Shown here: positions 1-8,436 of the stretch, in pieces
How the letters are laid out: each line of letters starts with the position of its first letter
Position numbering within the stretch: the first letter of the stretch is position 1
Assembly (NCBI GenBank): GCA_902802265.1
Contig: CADCLN010000006.1
Span: 1 to 64,000 of the forward strand
Reading direction: 5' to 3'
From: an uncultured Bacteroidales bacterium
Lineage (GTDB): Bacteria > Bacteroidota > Bacteroidia > Bacteroidales > Bacteroidaceae
Length of the DNA: 64,000 nt
Notes under the pieces: generated by a model
What the model was told of the DNA's origin: nothing
Databases searched by the model: none
What the model saw: only the letters and a program-made list of their open reading frames with translations
Translations under genes and position numbers: made by a program

Positions 1-22
1 GACCATGACAGTTTTTTTCGGG

Positions 23-91
23 AATCCGTCATTGATAATTCCATTGGTTATCAGCACAATGAACGGCTGATGACAGAATGACGGATTTTTG
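23..91 (+). other. Nested inverted repeats followed by a short T-run
   Basis: Outer arms AATCCGTCATT (23-33) and AATGACGGATT (77-87) enclose a second stem, GTTATCAGC (47-55) with GCTGATGAC (66-74, one G-T pair). A run of T follows the outer arm. This could be the 3' end or terminator of a gene left of the window, or a structured RNA. No convincing reading frame is visible in bases 1-130. Confidence 0.3.
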
Positions 92-131
92 CCGGAAATC
101 TTTGTTTTTGCTGGTTTTCATGCAGAAAATA

Positions 132-166
132 CCCCTGCCTGTACAAAAAGGTTGTGCAGGCAGGGG
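132..166 (-). terminator. Stem-loop downstream of the FISUMP gene
   Basis: Perfect 10-bp arms CCCCTGCCTG (132-141) and CAGGCAGGGG (157-166) can be extended by three more pairs. On the minus strand the stem is followed by TATTTTCT, a weak U-tract. It lies 65 bp past the stop codon of the minus-strand gene ending at 231, so it is the likely terminator of that gene. Confidence 0.5.
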
Positions 167-230
167 AAAAATCTTTGGGGGATTTGCGCGCCATTGCCCG
201 TAAGAGAAGGGATGCACTAACTTCTTGGAG

Positions 231-1247
231 TTACGGGCAGACAGCGCGAACAGAGTAACCGCGCTGTCTGCCTTCGATGCTCCAGCCCATATCGCTCGAG
301 CGGAAGTACAGGCTGTAGGCTCTGTTGTCTTTGCCCGGGCAGATCGAACTCGACCAATAGTTGCCGTAGTCGTCCACGTCGGCGAGGACTTTGTTGTAGC
401 GGAGACCAGCGGCGGGCAAGAAGATGGAGTTGCCATTCGAACCTGTCACTTTCTGGCCGTACACACCGTTCTGGGTTGTCCACTCCCAACTACAATTATC
501 CTTGAGTTCTTCTATTTCATCAAATGTCGGCATACGCCATGTACCACCCCAGTTTGCTTGGGCTGTATCGTCTTCGGGTTCAAGCACTGTTTTATTGTCA
601 ACGGTGCCAAATCTGCTGTCGGTACAGTATTCGGTCAGGGCAACGTGCGAGCCATCATTGCACCACATGTAGTTTGACCAGTCATAATAATCTTTCGACC
701 AAAGTTCGCCCCAGGCAAAGTAATCGCCATACTCTTCGGGAGCATTTGCACCCACATTCATCGTAGCCCATTTCACGGAGAGACCCAGGTCCACATACTC
801 GTAACCGTTATTGTAGGCCTTGGCCGTATAGACGATGGGCGTATCGCCGCCTGAGGGCAGGATGGTAAGATAGTCTGCCGTGACGTAAGGCAGTTTCAGG
901 GTCATGACGGGGATGCCGTCTGGATTGAAGAAGAACACATACCCTTGTATGGGCAGGTACTTGTAGGTACAGTCGGTCAGGTAGTCGGTGGTGCCGTCTT
1001 CACGGAACGTGATGCTTTCCGTACCCGAATTGTTGTACCATGTGCCCACGATGCGGCTGTTGTCCTCCATGAAGGGGTCAACGGCGGGGCTGACGGTTTC
1101 CGTCTCGCCTGTGAGGTAGCCGTCGATGAGCAAAGTGACATCTTCCACATCGAGGTTGTCGTTGTGGTTCAGGTCGCCATTAATGACCTGCGCGTTCATT
1201 GTGATAGCTGTCAGAAGTGACAGCAGAAAAACAGATAGGCTTTTCAT
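231..1247 (-). CDS. Secreted FISUMP-domain protein with an N-terminal dockerin-like motif
   Basis: A 338-aa exported protein. Residues 1-20 are a signal peptide ending MNAQ. Residues 24-46 (GDLNHNDNLDVEDVTLLIDG and following) are a single dockerin-like calcium-loop-plus-helix motif. Residues 65-135 look like a small lipocalin-like beta-domain (RIVGTWYNN). Residues 150-338 match the Fibrobacter succinogenes major paralogous (FISUMP) pattern: YVDLGLSVKWATMNVGA, WRMPTFDEIEEL, YWSSS and a closing GYSVRAVCP. FISUMP proteins are usually surface or secreted and their biochemical role is mostly unknown. The domain call is by motif; the function is unassigned. A -7 box lies 43 bp upstream of the start and a stem-loop follows the stop. 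Confidence 0.8.
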   Translation of the reverse strand: MKSLSVFLLSLLTAITMNAQVINGDLNHNDNLDVEDVTLLIDGYLTGETETVSPAVDPFMEDNSRIVGTWYNNSGTESITFREDGTTDYLTDCTYKYLPIQGYVFFFNPDGIPVMTLKLPYVTADYLTILPSGGDTPIVYTAKAYNNGYEYVDLGLSVKWATMNVGANAPEEYGDYFAWGELWSKDYYDWSNYMWCNDGSHVALTEYCTDSRFGTVDNKTVLEPEDDTAQANWGGTWRMPTFDEIEELKDNCSWEWTTQNGVYGQKVTGSNGNSIFLPAAGLRYNKVLADVDDYGNYWSSSICPGKDNRAYSLYFRSSDMGWSIEGRQRGYSVRAVCP

Positions 1248-1289
1248 GATTCTTTACTTTTTTAAGTGGCCCATATTTTATTTTGTGCG

Positions 1290-1297
1290 CAAAGATA
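1290..1297 (-). promoter_or_regulatory. -7 box of the FISUMP gene
   Basis: TATCTTTG on the minus strand fits the Bacteroidetes TAnnTTTG consensus. A TTTG at 1321-1318 gives a 20-nt spacer to a -33 element. It stands 43 bp upstream of the start at 1247. Confidence 0.6.
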
Positions 1298-1351
1298 CAT
1301 CATTCCGCACAAGCATCCAAATTTATCTGGGGGGAAAATCGATTTAAGGGT

Positions 1352-1422
1352 ATAAAAATAAAAAAAGGGATACCGCCGTATCCCAACCTTTTGTTAACCT
1401 TAAATCTAATACTATGAAAAAC
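1352..1422 (-). ncRNA. Candidate ~70-nt small RNA or aborted leader ending in an intrinsic terminator
   Basis: Reading leftward from the -7 box at 1436-1429, the transcript would hold an A/T-rich segment with ATTAGATTTAAGGTTAAC. It then runs into a perfect 7-bp hairpin, GGGATAC / GTATCCC (1384-1367, loop of four), followed by a long T-run (1366-1352). No start codon with a usable frame is seen between promoter and hairpin. It may be a stand-alone sRNA or an attenuator-like leader for the downstream FISUMP gene, which has its own promoter at 1290-1297. Confidence 0.45.
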
Positions 1423-1428
1423 ACGTTG

Positions 1429-1436
1429 CAAAGGTA
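1429..1436 (-). promoter_or_regulatory. -7 box of the candidate small RNA
   Basis: TACCTTTG on the minus strand, with a TTTG at 1459-1456 as a -33 element (19-nt spacer). It is independent of the FISUMP promoter 130 bp downstream. Confidence 0.55.
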
Positions 1437-1625
1437 GGGACTTTTGGGAAATCTGCAAAGAATGTGCGCGAAAACATTCAAAAAACATTGAATTTAATGA
1501 TTTAAATCAATAAAAGTTGTCGCACACCCGCAAAAATTGTCTTTTTTATCGTTGCAAACAAATTTTCAGGAGAAAGGAAAAAGAACAAGAAAGTTGAGGC
1601 AATTCCACTCAGGAAAAACGATGTT

Positions 1626-1659
1626 TTAACGATTGTTGTTAAAGCATTAACGATTGTTG
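1626..1659 (+). repeat. Two 13-bp direct repeats 21 bp apart
   Basis: TTAACGATTGTTG occurs at 1626-1638 and again at 1647-1659. The 21-bp offset is two helical turns, which would place both copies on the same face of the DNA. They end 11 bp before the -33 element of the thioredoxin gene promoter, so they could be an activator or repressor site. The regulator is unknown. Confidence 0.45.
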
Positions 1660-1670
1660 GTGCAGAAGAT

Positions 1671-1702
1671 TTTGGCAGAAAGCAGAAAAAGTTGTACTTT
1701 TG
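1671..1702 (+). promoter_or_regulatory. Promoter of the thioredoxin-like lipoprotein / MATE group
   Basis: A -33 TTTG (1671-1674) and a -7 TACTTTTG (1695-1702) are separated by 20 nt, matching the Bacteroidetes housekeeping consensus. The start codon follows at 1743. Confidence 0.7.
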
Positions 1703-1742
1703 CAGCGGAAATTAAAAAACATCTATAAAAATAATATTTATT

Positions 1743-2519
1743 ATGAAGAAATTGCTTATGACTATCGCCGCAGCTGTGTTTACAACACTGTGCAGCTGCC
1801 AGCAGGGGGTAACTCCTGCAACCAAAATGACTAACGAAGAACTGGAACAGGCTCTTACACCTTTCTTTGAAAAGATTAGTGCGCTCCCTGAAGATGACCC
1901 TGAATCGGAAGGCAAAATCTTGGACATGGCAAAGGAGTTTGTTGAGCAAAACGAAAACGAAGCCGGTGTCTATGTGGTTCGTACCGTGTTGTCTCAATTG
2001 ATGCCTAAACCAGATTTGATTGCTTTTATTGAGAGCAAAGATTTTCTGAAGAACGACTCCACCATCATGGAAACCAGAAAGGCTTGGGATGTTCAGATGG
2101 CAACGAACACGGGTGCCATGTTCAAAGATTTCGAAGCAGAATATAAAGGGAAAACCACGAAGCTGAGCGACTATGTAGGCAAAGGCAAGTATGTGCTGGT
2201 GGATTTCTGGGCAAGCTGGTGTGGCCCCTGCCGCATGGAAATTCCGAATATCATTGCTGTATATAATGCCTATAAGGGAGACAACTTTGAAGTGCTGGGT
2301 GTAGCAACATGGGACAAGCCTGAAGATACGCAGAAAGCCGTTAAAGAGCTCGGCATTCAGTACCCACAGATGCTGAATGCGCAGACGGCTGGTTCCGAAG
2401 CTTACGGCATAGAAGGAATTCCGGAAATCATTCTTTTCGCACCAGACGGCAAGATTGTTGCGCGTGGACTTCGTGGCGAAGAAATAGAAAAAGCCGTCAA
2501 AAAGGCATTAGGTAAATAA
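1743..2519 (+). CDS. Thioredoxin-like (TlpA/ResA family) lipoprotein
   Basis: A 258-aa envelope thiol-disulfide oxidoreductase. Residues 1-19 form a lipoprotein signal (hydrophobic stretch, then LCSC with Cys19 the likely lipid site). Residues 28-120 are a helical N-terminal part of the kind placed before TlpA domains in Bacteroidetes. The thioredoxin fold starts near residue 130 and carries WCGPC (Cys160/Cys163) after YVLVDFWAS, with the cis-Pro region at GIEGIPEIILF. Family knowledge suggests it reduces or isomerises periplasmic disulfides, or supports cytochrome maturation. The substrate is unknown. It has a good promoter and is one base away from the MATE gene, so the two are probably co-transcribed. 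Confidence 0.85.
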   Translation: MKKLLMTIAAAVFTTLCSCQQGVTPATKMTNEELEQALTPFFEKISALPEDDPESEGKILDMAKEFVEQNENEAGVYVVRTVLSQLMPKPDLIAFIESKDFLKNDSTIMETRKAWDVQMATNTGAMFKDFEAEYKGKTTKLSDYVGKGKYVLVDFWASWCGPCRMEIPNIIAVYNAYKGDNFEVLGVATWDKPEDTQKAVKELGIQYPQMLNAQTAGSEAYGIEGIPEIILFAPDGKIVARGLRGEEIEKAVKKALGK

Positions 2520-2520
2520 C

Positions 2521-3897
2521 GTGAAACAGACGAAGGACGAACTCCTTGCAATGGTGCGCAATGGTGCACAGACGATGAGCCTCAGGCAGAAACTGCGGCT
2601 CATCGTTCTATTGAGTGTACCCTCCATGATTGCTCAGCTTTCATCTGTTGTCATGCAGATGATTGACGCTGCCATGCTGGGGCATTTGAGCACCAACGAA
2701 GCAGCCTCCGTAGGACTGGTCAGCACCACCATCTGGCTGTTTGGCGGATTCTGCTCAGCTGTCGCCTCTGGTTTCTCTGTACAAGTGGCACACCATGTAG
2801 GAGCCAACGACCAGGCAGGAGCACGCCGAGTGATTCGTCAAGGCATGGTCACCGTGGGCTGTTTTGCCGCGATTATGACCTTGATTGGCATCTTGATAGC
2901 CCCTATCCTACCCGTTTGGCTGGATGCCAAAGAAGAAATACGTGCCGGAGCCACCGAATATCTGACCATCGTCTGCTGCGCATTACCTGTGCTTGCCATG
3001 GATATGCTGGCAGCAGGTAGCTTGCGATGCAGCGGCAACATCAAAATCCCCAGCATGTTGAACACGATGATGTGCTTCTTGGATGTGGTGTTCAACTACA
3101 TTTTTATCTTCCAGTTCCACATGGGAATCCTGGGCGCAGCCTACGGCACTTTCCTGGCATACTTCATCACCACGATCTGTATGCTATACGCTCTGGTTGT
3201 GAAAGACAAGATGTTGCGTTTCTCCTTAGACAACATTCAGAATTTCAAGCCTACCAAGATGACGTTGCTGAAAGCTTTCAAAATCGGCAGCCCCATCGGA
3301 CTGGAACGTGGTGTGATGTGTGGTGCACAGATTGCCATCACAGGCATCATCGCTCCCCTGGGCAATGTCGCCATCGCAGCCAATATGTTTGGCATCGAGG
3401 TGGAAGGCCTTTGCTACATGCCTGGCTACGGTGTGGCTGAAGCCGCCACCACCCTTGTGGGACAGAGCAAGGGAGCCAAACGCGAAGACCTGATGCGCAG
3501 TTTTGCCTGGATAGCCATGGCCTTGGGCATGAGCATCATGGCCGTGATGGGCATCATCATGTGGATTTTTGCCCCCGAAATGATGGTCATCATTACCCCA
3601 GAAGCCGATGTCATTGCTTTGGGAACAGAAGTGCTGCGCATCGAGGCTTGGGCAGAACCAGGCTTTGCTGCAGCCATCGTTGCCTACGGCGTATTTGTCG
3701 GCGCAGGGAAGACGCTGGTTCCGAGCATCATGAATGTGGCAAGCATCTGGATTGTACGCCTCACCCTGGCAACCATTCTGGCTCCAGTCTTAGGGCTGAA
3801 AGGCGTGTGGATTGCTATGGCGATAGAACTTTGCTGGCGCGGAACTTCATTCATTATTAAACTGACAAGAAGAGGCTGGAGCAAAGTCAATTCATAA
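2521..3897 (+). CDS. MATE family multidrug/organic cation exporter
   Basis: A 458-aa inner-membrane protein with about 12 hydrophobic segments, the usual MATE size. The N-terminal core has LIVLLSVPSMIAQLSSVVMQ and MIDAAMLGHLST, and the second half repeats the bundle (IGLERGVMCGAQIAITGIIA). MATE exporters use Na+ or H+ gradients to expel drugs, metabolites or cationic compounds; the substrate cannot be read from sequence. The start is GTG at 2521, one base after the TAA of the upstream thioredoxin gene, which suggests translational coupling. DUF3737 follows 23 bp later. Confidence 0.9.
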   Translation: MKQTKDELLAMVRNGAQTMSLRQKLRLIVLLSVPSMIAQLSSVVMQMIDAAMLGHLSTNEAASVGLVSTTIWLFGGFCSAVASGFSVQVAHHVGANDQAGARRVIRQGMVTVGCFAAIMTLIGILIAPILPVWLDAKEEIRAGATEYLTIVCCALPVLAMDMLAAGSLRCSGNIKIPSMLNTMMCFLDVVFNYIFIFQFHMGILGAAYGTFLAYFITTICMLYALVVKDKMLRFSLDNIQNFKPTKMTLLKAFKIGSPIGLERGVMCGAQIAITGIIAPLGNVAIAANMFGIEVEGLCYMPGYGVAEAATTLVGQSKGAKREDLMRSFAWIAMALGMSIMAVMGIIMWIFAPEMMVIITPEADVIALGTEVLRIEAWAEPGFAAAIVAYGVFVGAGKTLVPSIMNVASIWIVRLTLATILAPVLGLKGVWIAMAIELCWRGTSFIIKLTRRGWSKVNS

Positions 3898-3920
3898 TAT
3901 ACAAAATCATCATTTAACAC

Positions 3921-4769
3921 ATGACCATCATTAAAGACAAGGAATTCGGTGGAGAACGTCCGCTCTATGCTTCCCACGACCTGCGACTGGAAGGCGTAAC
4001 CATCCATCTGGGTGAATCGTCCATCAAAGAATCGAGCAACATCGAGGCAGAAGGCTGCACCTTTGAAGGCAAATATGTCTTTTGGGAAACAGACGGCTTC
4101 AAGATCAACAACTGCTACTTTGCCGAAAGCGCACGTTCCAGTCTGTGGTACAGCCGAAACTGCCGCATGGTAAACTGCCGCTGCGATGCCCCCAAACTGT
4201 TTCGCCGAATGGACGGCATCTATGTGGAAAACACAGACTTTCCCAACGGTGAACAATTCCTGTGGGACTGCAAGAACATCAAGTTGAAAAACGTAAAGAT
4301 AGAACAATGTGACTACGTCTTCATGCATAGCGAAAACATCCGCATCGACCATTACCACCAAGAGGGGAACTACGGTTTTCAGTATGCCAAGAACGTGGAA
4401 ATCCACCATGCCGTCATCAATTCAAAAGACGCATTCTGGGAGTCGGAGAATGTCACCATTTACGACAGTGAAATCAATGGCGAATACTTTGCCTGGTACG
4501 GCAAGAATATCCACTTGATTCGCTGTCATTTGACGGGTGAACAATTGCTTTGCTACGTGGACGGCCTCACGCTGGAAGACTGCACCTTTGGTCCCGATGC
4601 CAACCTGCTGTTTGAATACTCCACGGTGAACGGAAACATCAAGGGAAACGTCACCAGCATCAAGAACCCCACCAGCGGCCACCTCACCGTGGAAGGCCAA
4701 TGCGGGGAAATCATTTGGGACGAAAACCAGAAACAGCCAGCTAACGCCACAGTACAAATCATTCCATAA
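3921..4769 (+). CDS. DUF3737 family right-handed beta-helix protein
   Basis: A 282-aa protein without a signal peptide, so probably cytoplasmic. It begins with [20 protein letters not shown], typical of DUF3737. It is built of short strands with regularly spaced hydrophobic and small residues ([52 protein letters not shown]), the pattern of a parallel beta-helix. No catalytic motif is evident and the family function is not established. It sits between the MATE and pfkA genes with gaps of about 22 bp on each side, so it is probably in the same transcription unit. Confidence 0.8.
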   Translation: MTIIKDKEFGGERPLYASHDLRLEGVTIHLGESSIKESSNIEAEGCTFEGKYVFWETDGFKINNCYFAESARSSLWYSRNCRMVNCRCDAPKLFRRMDGIYVENTDFPNGEQFLWDCKNIKLKNVKIEQCDYVFMHSENIRIDHYHQEGNYGFQYAKNVEIHHAVINSKDAFWESENVTIYDSEINGEYFAWYGKNIHLIRCHLTGEQLLCYVDGLTLEDCTFGPDANLLFEYSTVNGNIKGNVTSIKNPTSGHLTVEGQCGEIIWDENQKQPANATVQIIP

Positions 4770-4791
4770 AAACCTTATAACAAACTTCATT

Positions 4792-5769
4792 ATGAACAAC
4801 ATCAAAACTATCGGCATTCTGACCTCTGGCGGCGACGCCCCTGGCATGAATGCAGCCATCCGCGCCGTGACGCGAGCAGGCATCTACAATGGTTTCAACA
4901 TCAAAGGCATCTACCGTGGTTATGATGGACTCATCAAGGGCGAAGTGAAACCCTTCACTACAGAAGATGTCAGCGGCATCATCACACGTGGCGGCACCAT
5001 CCTGAAGACGGCACGCTCTAAGGAATTTATGACCATGGAAGGTATGCAAAAAGCCTACGAAACCTGTCAGCGTGAAGAAATTGACGCACTCATTATCATT
5101 GGCGGCAATGGTTCATTGACGGGTGCCCGCAACTTTGGCATGGAGTTCAACTTTCCCGTCATCGGTCTGCCAGGCACCATCGACAACGACCTTTACGGAA
5201 CAGATGCAACCATCGGCTACGACACCACCATGAACACCATCATGGAGTGTGTGGACCGCATCCGCGACACAGCCAACTCGCATGAACGCATCTTCTTTGT
5301 CGAAGTGATGGGACGTGATGCAGGTTTCTTGGCACAAAACTGCGCCATCGCCTGTGGAGCCGAAGCAGCCATCGTGCCCGAAGAAACAACCGACGTGGAC
5401 CAGCTGGCAGCCTTCATGGGACGTGGCATCCGCAAATCAAAGAAGTCCTGTATCGTCATAGTCTCGGAAAGTCCCAAGTGCGGAGCTCTGTACTATGCCG
5501 ACCGTGTAAAGAAAGAATTTCCCGAATTCGACGTGCGCGTCTCCATCCTCGGTCACCTGCAACGCGGCGGTTCTCCCTCTGCCCGCGACCGCATCCTTGC
5601 CAGCTGCATGGGAGCCGGAGCCATCGAAGCCATCATGCAGGGACAGCGCAACATCATGATAGGCTACCGCTTCAACGAAGTCGTCTATGTGCCCTTCTCT
5701 GAATGTATCCGCACCGACAAGCGTTTCGACAAACGCCTCATCACCGTGCTCAACGAACTGTCCATCTAA
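4792..5769 (+). CDS. pfkA: 6-phosphofructokinase
   Basis: A 325-aa glycolytic enzyme that phosphorylates fructose 6-phosphate to fructose 1,6-bisphosphate in the cytoplasm. Diagnostic motifs are [15 protein letters not shown] near the N-terminus (nucleotide loop), [28 protein letters not shown] with the catalytic Asp, EVMGRDAGF and [15 protein letters not shown]. In GGNGS the Asp seen in E. coli PfkA (GGDGS) is replaced by Asn; the Gly typical of ATP-dependent enzymes is kept. To my knowledge this is usual in Bacteroidales PfkA. The length is normal. It lies 22 bp after the DUF3737 gene. Confidence 0.95.
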   Translation: MNNIKTIGILTSGGDAPGMNAAIRAVTRAGIYNGFNIKGIYRGYDGLIKGEVKPFTTEDVSGIITRGGTILKTARSKEFMTMEGMQKAYETCQREEIDALIIIGGNGSLTGARNFGMEFNFPVIGLPGTIDNDLYGTDATIGYDTTMNTIMECVDRIRDTANSHERIFFVEVMGRDAGFLAQNCAIACGAEAAIVPEETTDVDQLAAFMGRGIRKSKKSCIVIVSESPKCGALYYADRVKKEFPEFDVRVSILGHLQRGGSPSARDRILASCMGAGAIEAIMQGQRNIMIGYRFNEVVYVPFSECIRTDKRFDKRLITVLNELSI

Positions 5770-5825
5770 CCAAAATCATTGTTCCGCGGCAACCAGACAG
5801 CAATCTGTTCACATACCCTGAATTT

Positions 5826-6443
5826 ATGAAACAAGAAATCAATCCCAAGGAAACCTGTCGGGCAAAGGCATTCGAACTGTGGATGACATCACCCAATCCG
5901 ATGGTGACGCTCACTAAGACATTCGACGTGACACGGCTGTATAAGGCAAGCCGACGACGTGGGCTGAAATTCAACATGCTCCTCTGCTGGTGCATCGGCA
6001 AAGCTGCCTGCCAGATGGAAGTGTTTTACTTGTTGCCAGAGAAAGGAAAGCTATATCAGTACGACTGCCTGGCCATCAACGTGATAGTAAACAACAAAGA
6101 GGGTGACATCTGCTCGTGCGACATCCCCTATTCTGACGACTTGGAACAATTCAGTTCTGACTACGACAATCTGACACAATCAGCCTACACATCCTGCCAA
6201 AGCACTTTCGTGGATGATGCGATAATCATAGGCACTTCGGCGATGGTTACGACCGAACTCGATGCTATCGTCAACCAATACTCCGAAAAATTCAATAATC
6301 CGGTAGTGATGTGGGGCCGTTACCGCAAAGGCTGGCTAAAAACCACCCTACCCATCTCCTTCCACTTCCATCATGTGCAGATGGACGGCGGACATGCTAC
6401 GCGGTTTCTGGAAGAACTGCAAAAGACAATCAATACGGTGTAA
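5826..6443 (+). CDS. Chloramphenicol acetyltransferase-like acyltransferase
   Basis: A 205-aa protein, the normal length for type A CAT-fold enzymes. I chose the ATG at 5826; the frame is open further upstream into pfkA, but residues start to match the family only there (MKQEINPKETCRAKAF). The catalytic HHxxxDG is HHVQMDGG with His183 and Asp187. The fold transfers acetyl or acyl groups from CoA to a hydroxyl acceptor. Chromosomal copies in Bacteroidales are not necessarily drug resistance genes, and the acceptor is unknown. It is 56 bp downstream of pfkA and converges, with only 6 bp between stops, on the DUF5686-like gene. Confidence 0.82.
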   Translation: MKQEINPKETCRAKAFELWMTSPNPMVTLTKTFDVTRLYKASRRRGLKFNMLLCWCIGKAACQMEVFYLLPEKGKLYQYDCLAINVIVNNKEGDICSCDIPYSDDLEQFSSDYDNLTQSAYTSCQSTFVDDAIIIGTSAMVTTELDAIVNQYSEKFNNPVVMWGRYRKGWLKTTLPISFHFHHVQMDGGHATRFLEELQKTINTV

Positions 6444-6449
6444 TTTTTA

Positions 6450-8399
6450 TTACCAACGATTGAAAAGCTCAATAGTAAATTTACACTCAAAGGAATCGTA
6501 GCGTGCATTGAGGAAACTGGCAAAGAAGGCGGTGGAGAAAAATTTGCACTTGAATCCGTACCCCACTTCGCAATAGCCTCGAATACGCTCAATGTTCAGA
6601 AGGCTGAAATATAGTCGTTCAGATTCAATGAAACTTCCGACGAAAGGAACCCATGCCAAGGCAAGCAAAGGTGTTTCATAGGAGATGTGACCTCGGACAT
6701 AATAGTTTGATTCGTTGTACAAACGGCTATCCAACAGTTGAAACTGACCAGTCCAGTCGTCATCCCATCCTGTAGGCAGATTGTTGTCGCGGAAATTGGC
6801 GAAATCCACGAAATAATTGGTGTTTCGTAACGTATAGAAACCCGCACCAGCACGCAGATTCAGCCTTCTCATGCCTCTTATCTTGAGTTTATACTGTGCG
6901 TCAATTTCATAGCGGGCATAATTCAGGTCTGAACCCAAGACATTCAGAATGCTTCGCTCATAATTCCCCGACAGCACAGGTCCACGGTCCTGCCAAGGCA
7001 TGAGAAGAATGGTGAGATAAGGGGCAAAACTGCGATAGGCGGTCTGCAAACCAGCCTGCTGCAACTGGTCGTGCTGCCCGATTGCCTTGCGAATGTGGTA
7101 GTTCAGACCAGCGGTGAATTGCATCCAGTTAAAAATGGCAATGTTGTTGTACAGGATGAAGTATTGGTCGCGGAACTCAGGCATCGAAATGGTGTCGTGC
7201 CCCACACGGTCGTTAAACGTTTCTTCCAATTTGCCATTCGAAATGTGGTTACCGTTTGCCCAAATAAAACCCACCCTTCCGTTACGATTCGAATTGTAAG
7301 TCATAGTCAGCGGCAGGGTGTAGTAAAACTGATTCTGCTTGATTGTGTAACCGAAACTTGGATCAAAAATCAAGAATCGGCGGTCATCCCACTTGTATTT
7401 AGCATATAACATCAGTTTTAAAGACAATCCCTTCGAACTGCTATAGCTCATGTACATCGGATTGAACAGCGGAGAGATGCCTACGTATGCCTTGCCAGAA
7501 CTGAAGCGGGTGCTGTCGCTCAGTTCGTCCCAAGCAAAATGCTTGATTCCGTCATACCAATGATGCTTCTCTACCACGGTGTCGGCTTGTGCCTGTGCCC
7601 AGTCCACAGAGTCTTGTTCGTGTTTAAGAATCTGGTAGATGCTGTCGGCGACGACGTGCGGCATGTTGTAGTGATAGGTGAAGTCAGCCTCGACGTGGTT
7701 GCCAATACACTTAAAACTGGCTTTTGTATTGTTGATTTTAGGTTGCCCGTAGGGATTGTCCGAATCCATTTCTACAGAAGTCGTGAACCAAAGCATGTCA
7801 AACTCCCCCTTGAATGTCAGCGAATGGATGCAACCTGTCGTGCTGCTGACAATGGCTTGACCTTCTACAAGCTGGGTGTTGCCGACACGTGGACGGAACA
7901 TTACCTGCGCCGTGCTGTCAGAGAGATGGGTGACGCTATATTTGTAGAAACGTCTATTCTTACGATGGAACGGCGAAAGGAGGCGGTCTTTATAGAAATG
8001 TTCGTTATAGACGTAAGGCATCAAATTCTCAAAGAGAGCAGGAATAGGCCTGCGGTGCCTCTGTATCGTGCTGCGCTCCGCCTCCACCACAAAATCGTAA
8101 TCAAATTTGTCTCGAAACTTCAGCTTTCCGTATGCTTCGCCCATGAACTCGCGTTCACCACGGGCTATGCCCTTCATGGTGGGAATATATCGCAGTATAT
8201 GGTTTCTGCGTTTTGTCTGCAAGGTGTACGTCATGTACATATTACATTCCTGTCCATTGACATCTTGTCTGAGTTGCAGATGATAGTTCCACACACGGTT
8301 CATCACGATAGAGTCGCCATAGCTACGGGCAAAACCAATGCTAGGCATGAAGATGATCATGCCCAGCATCAGTAGTGCCCTGTATGGTTTCTGTTTCAT
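6450..8399 (-). CDS. DUF5686-like outer-membrane beta-barrel protein
   Basis: A 649-aa exported protein with a signal peptide (residues 1-24). The N-terminal half resembles DUF5686 proteins of Bacteroidetes: YVYNEHFYKDRLLSPFHRKN, then RPRVGNTQLVEGQAIV and a LTFKGEFDMLWFTTSVEMDS strand. The C-terminal half alternates aromatic and polar residues and ends FNRW, with the terminal aromatic residue expected of outer-membrane barrels. The role is unknown. It follows the 1069-aa secreted protein gene by 37 bp on the same strand and is probably co-transcribed with it. Confidence 0.7.
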   Translation of the reverse strand: MKQKPYRALLMLGMIIFMPSIGFARSYGDSIVMNRVWNYHLQLRQDVNGQECNMYMTYTLQTKRRNHILRYIPTMKGIARGEREFMGEAYGKLKFRDKFDYDFVVEAERSTIQRHRRPIPALFENLMPYVYNEHFYKDRLLSPFHRKNRRFYKYSVTHLSDSTAQVMFRPRVGNTQLVEGQAIVSSTTGCIHSLTFKGEFDMLWFTTSVEMDSDNPYGQPKINNTKASFKCIGNHVEADFTYHYNMPHVVADSIYQILKHEQDSVDWAQAQADTVVEKHHWYDGIKHFAWDELSDSTRFSSGKAYVGISPLFNPMYMSYSSSKGLSLKLMLYAKYKWDDRRFLIFDPSFGYTIKQNQFYYTLPLTMTYNSNRNGRVGFIWANGNHISNGKLEETFNDRVGHDTISMPEFRDQYFILYNNIAIFNWMQFTAGLNYHIRKAIGQHDQLQQAGLQTAYRSFAPYLTILLMPWQDRGPVLSGNYERSILNVLGSDLNYARYEIDAQYKLKIRGMRRLNLRAGAGFYTLRNTNYFVDFANFRDNNLPTGWDDDWTGQFQLLDSRLYNESNYYVRGHISYETPLLALAWVPFVGSFIESERLYFSLLNIERIRGYCEVGYGFKCKFFSTAFFASFLNARYDSFECKFTIELFNRW

Positions 8400-8436
8400 G
8401 CCGTAAGCTTTTCACAAGACACATTGAAGTTCCACT

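Larger units (their letters stand above)
1248..1742. other. 495-bp divergent intergenic region
   Basis: No credible protein gene is seen here. It holds a minus-strand promoter for the FISUMP gene (1290-1297), a small promoter-leader-terminator unit on the minus strand (about 1352-1436), a 13-bp direct repeat (1626-1659) and the plus-strand promoter of the thioredoxin/MATE group (1671-1702). Confidence 0.6.

Noticed and set aside
4792-5769. Pyrophosphate-dependent phosphofructokinase because of GGNGS instead of GGDGS
   Set aside because: The following Gly, which marks ATP-dependent enzymes, is kept, and the Asn is, to my knowledge, usual in related Bacteroidales enzymes.
5703-5825. Upstream extension of the CAT-like frame
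   Set aside because: It overlaps the pfkA 3' end and has no family similarity; the ATG at 5826 gives the normal CAT length.
7539-8375. 278-aa plus-strand frame opposite the DUF5686-like gene
   Set aside because: No signal, promoter or recognisable motif; the minus strand encodes the coherent barrel protein.
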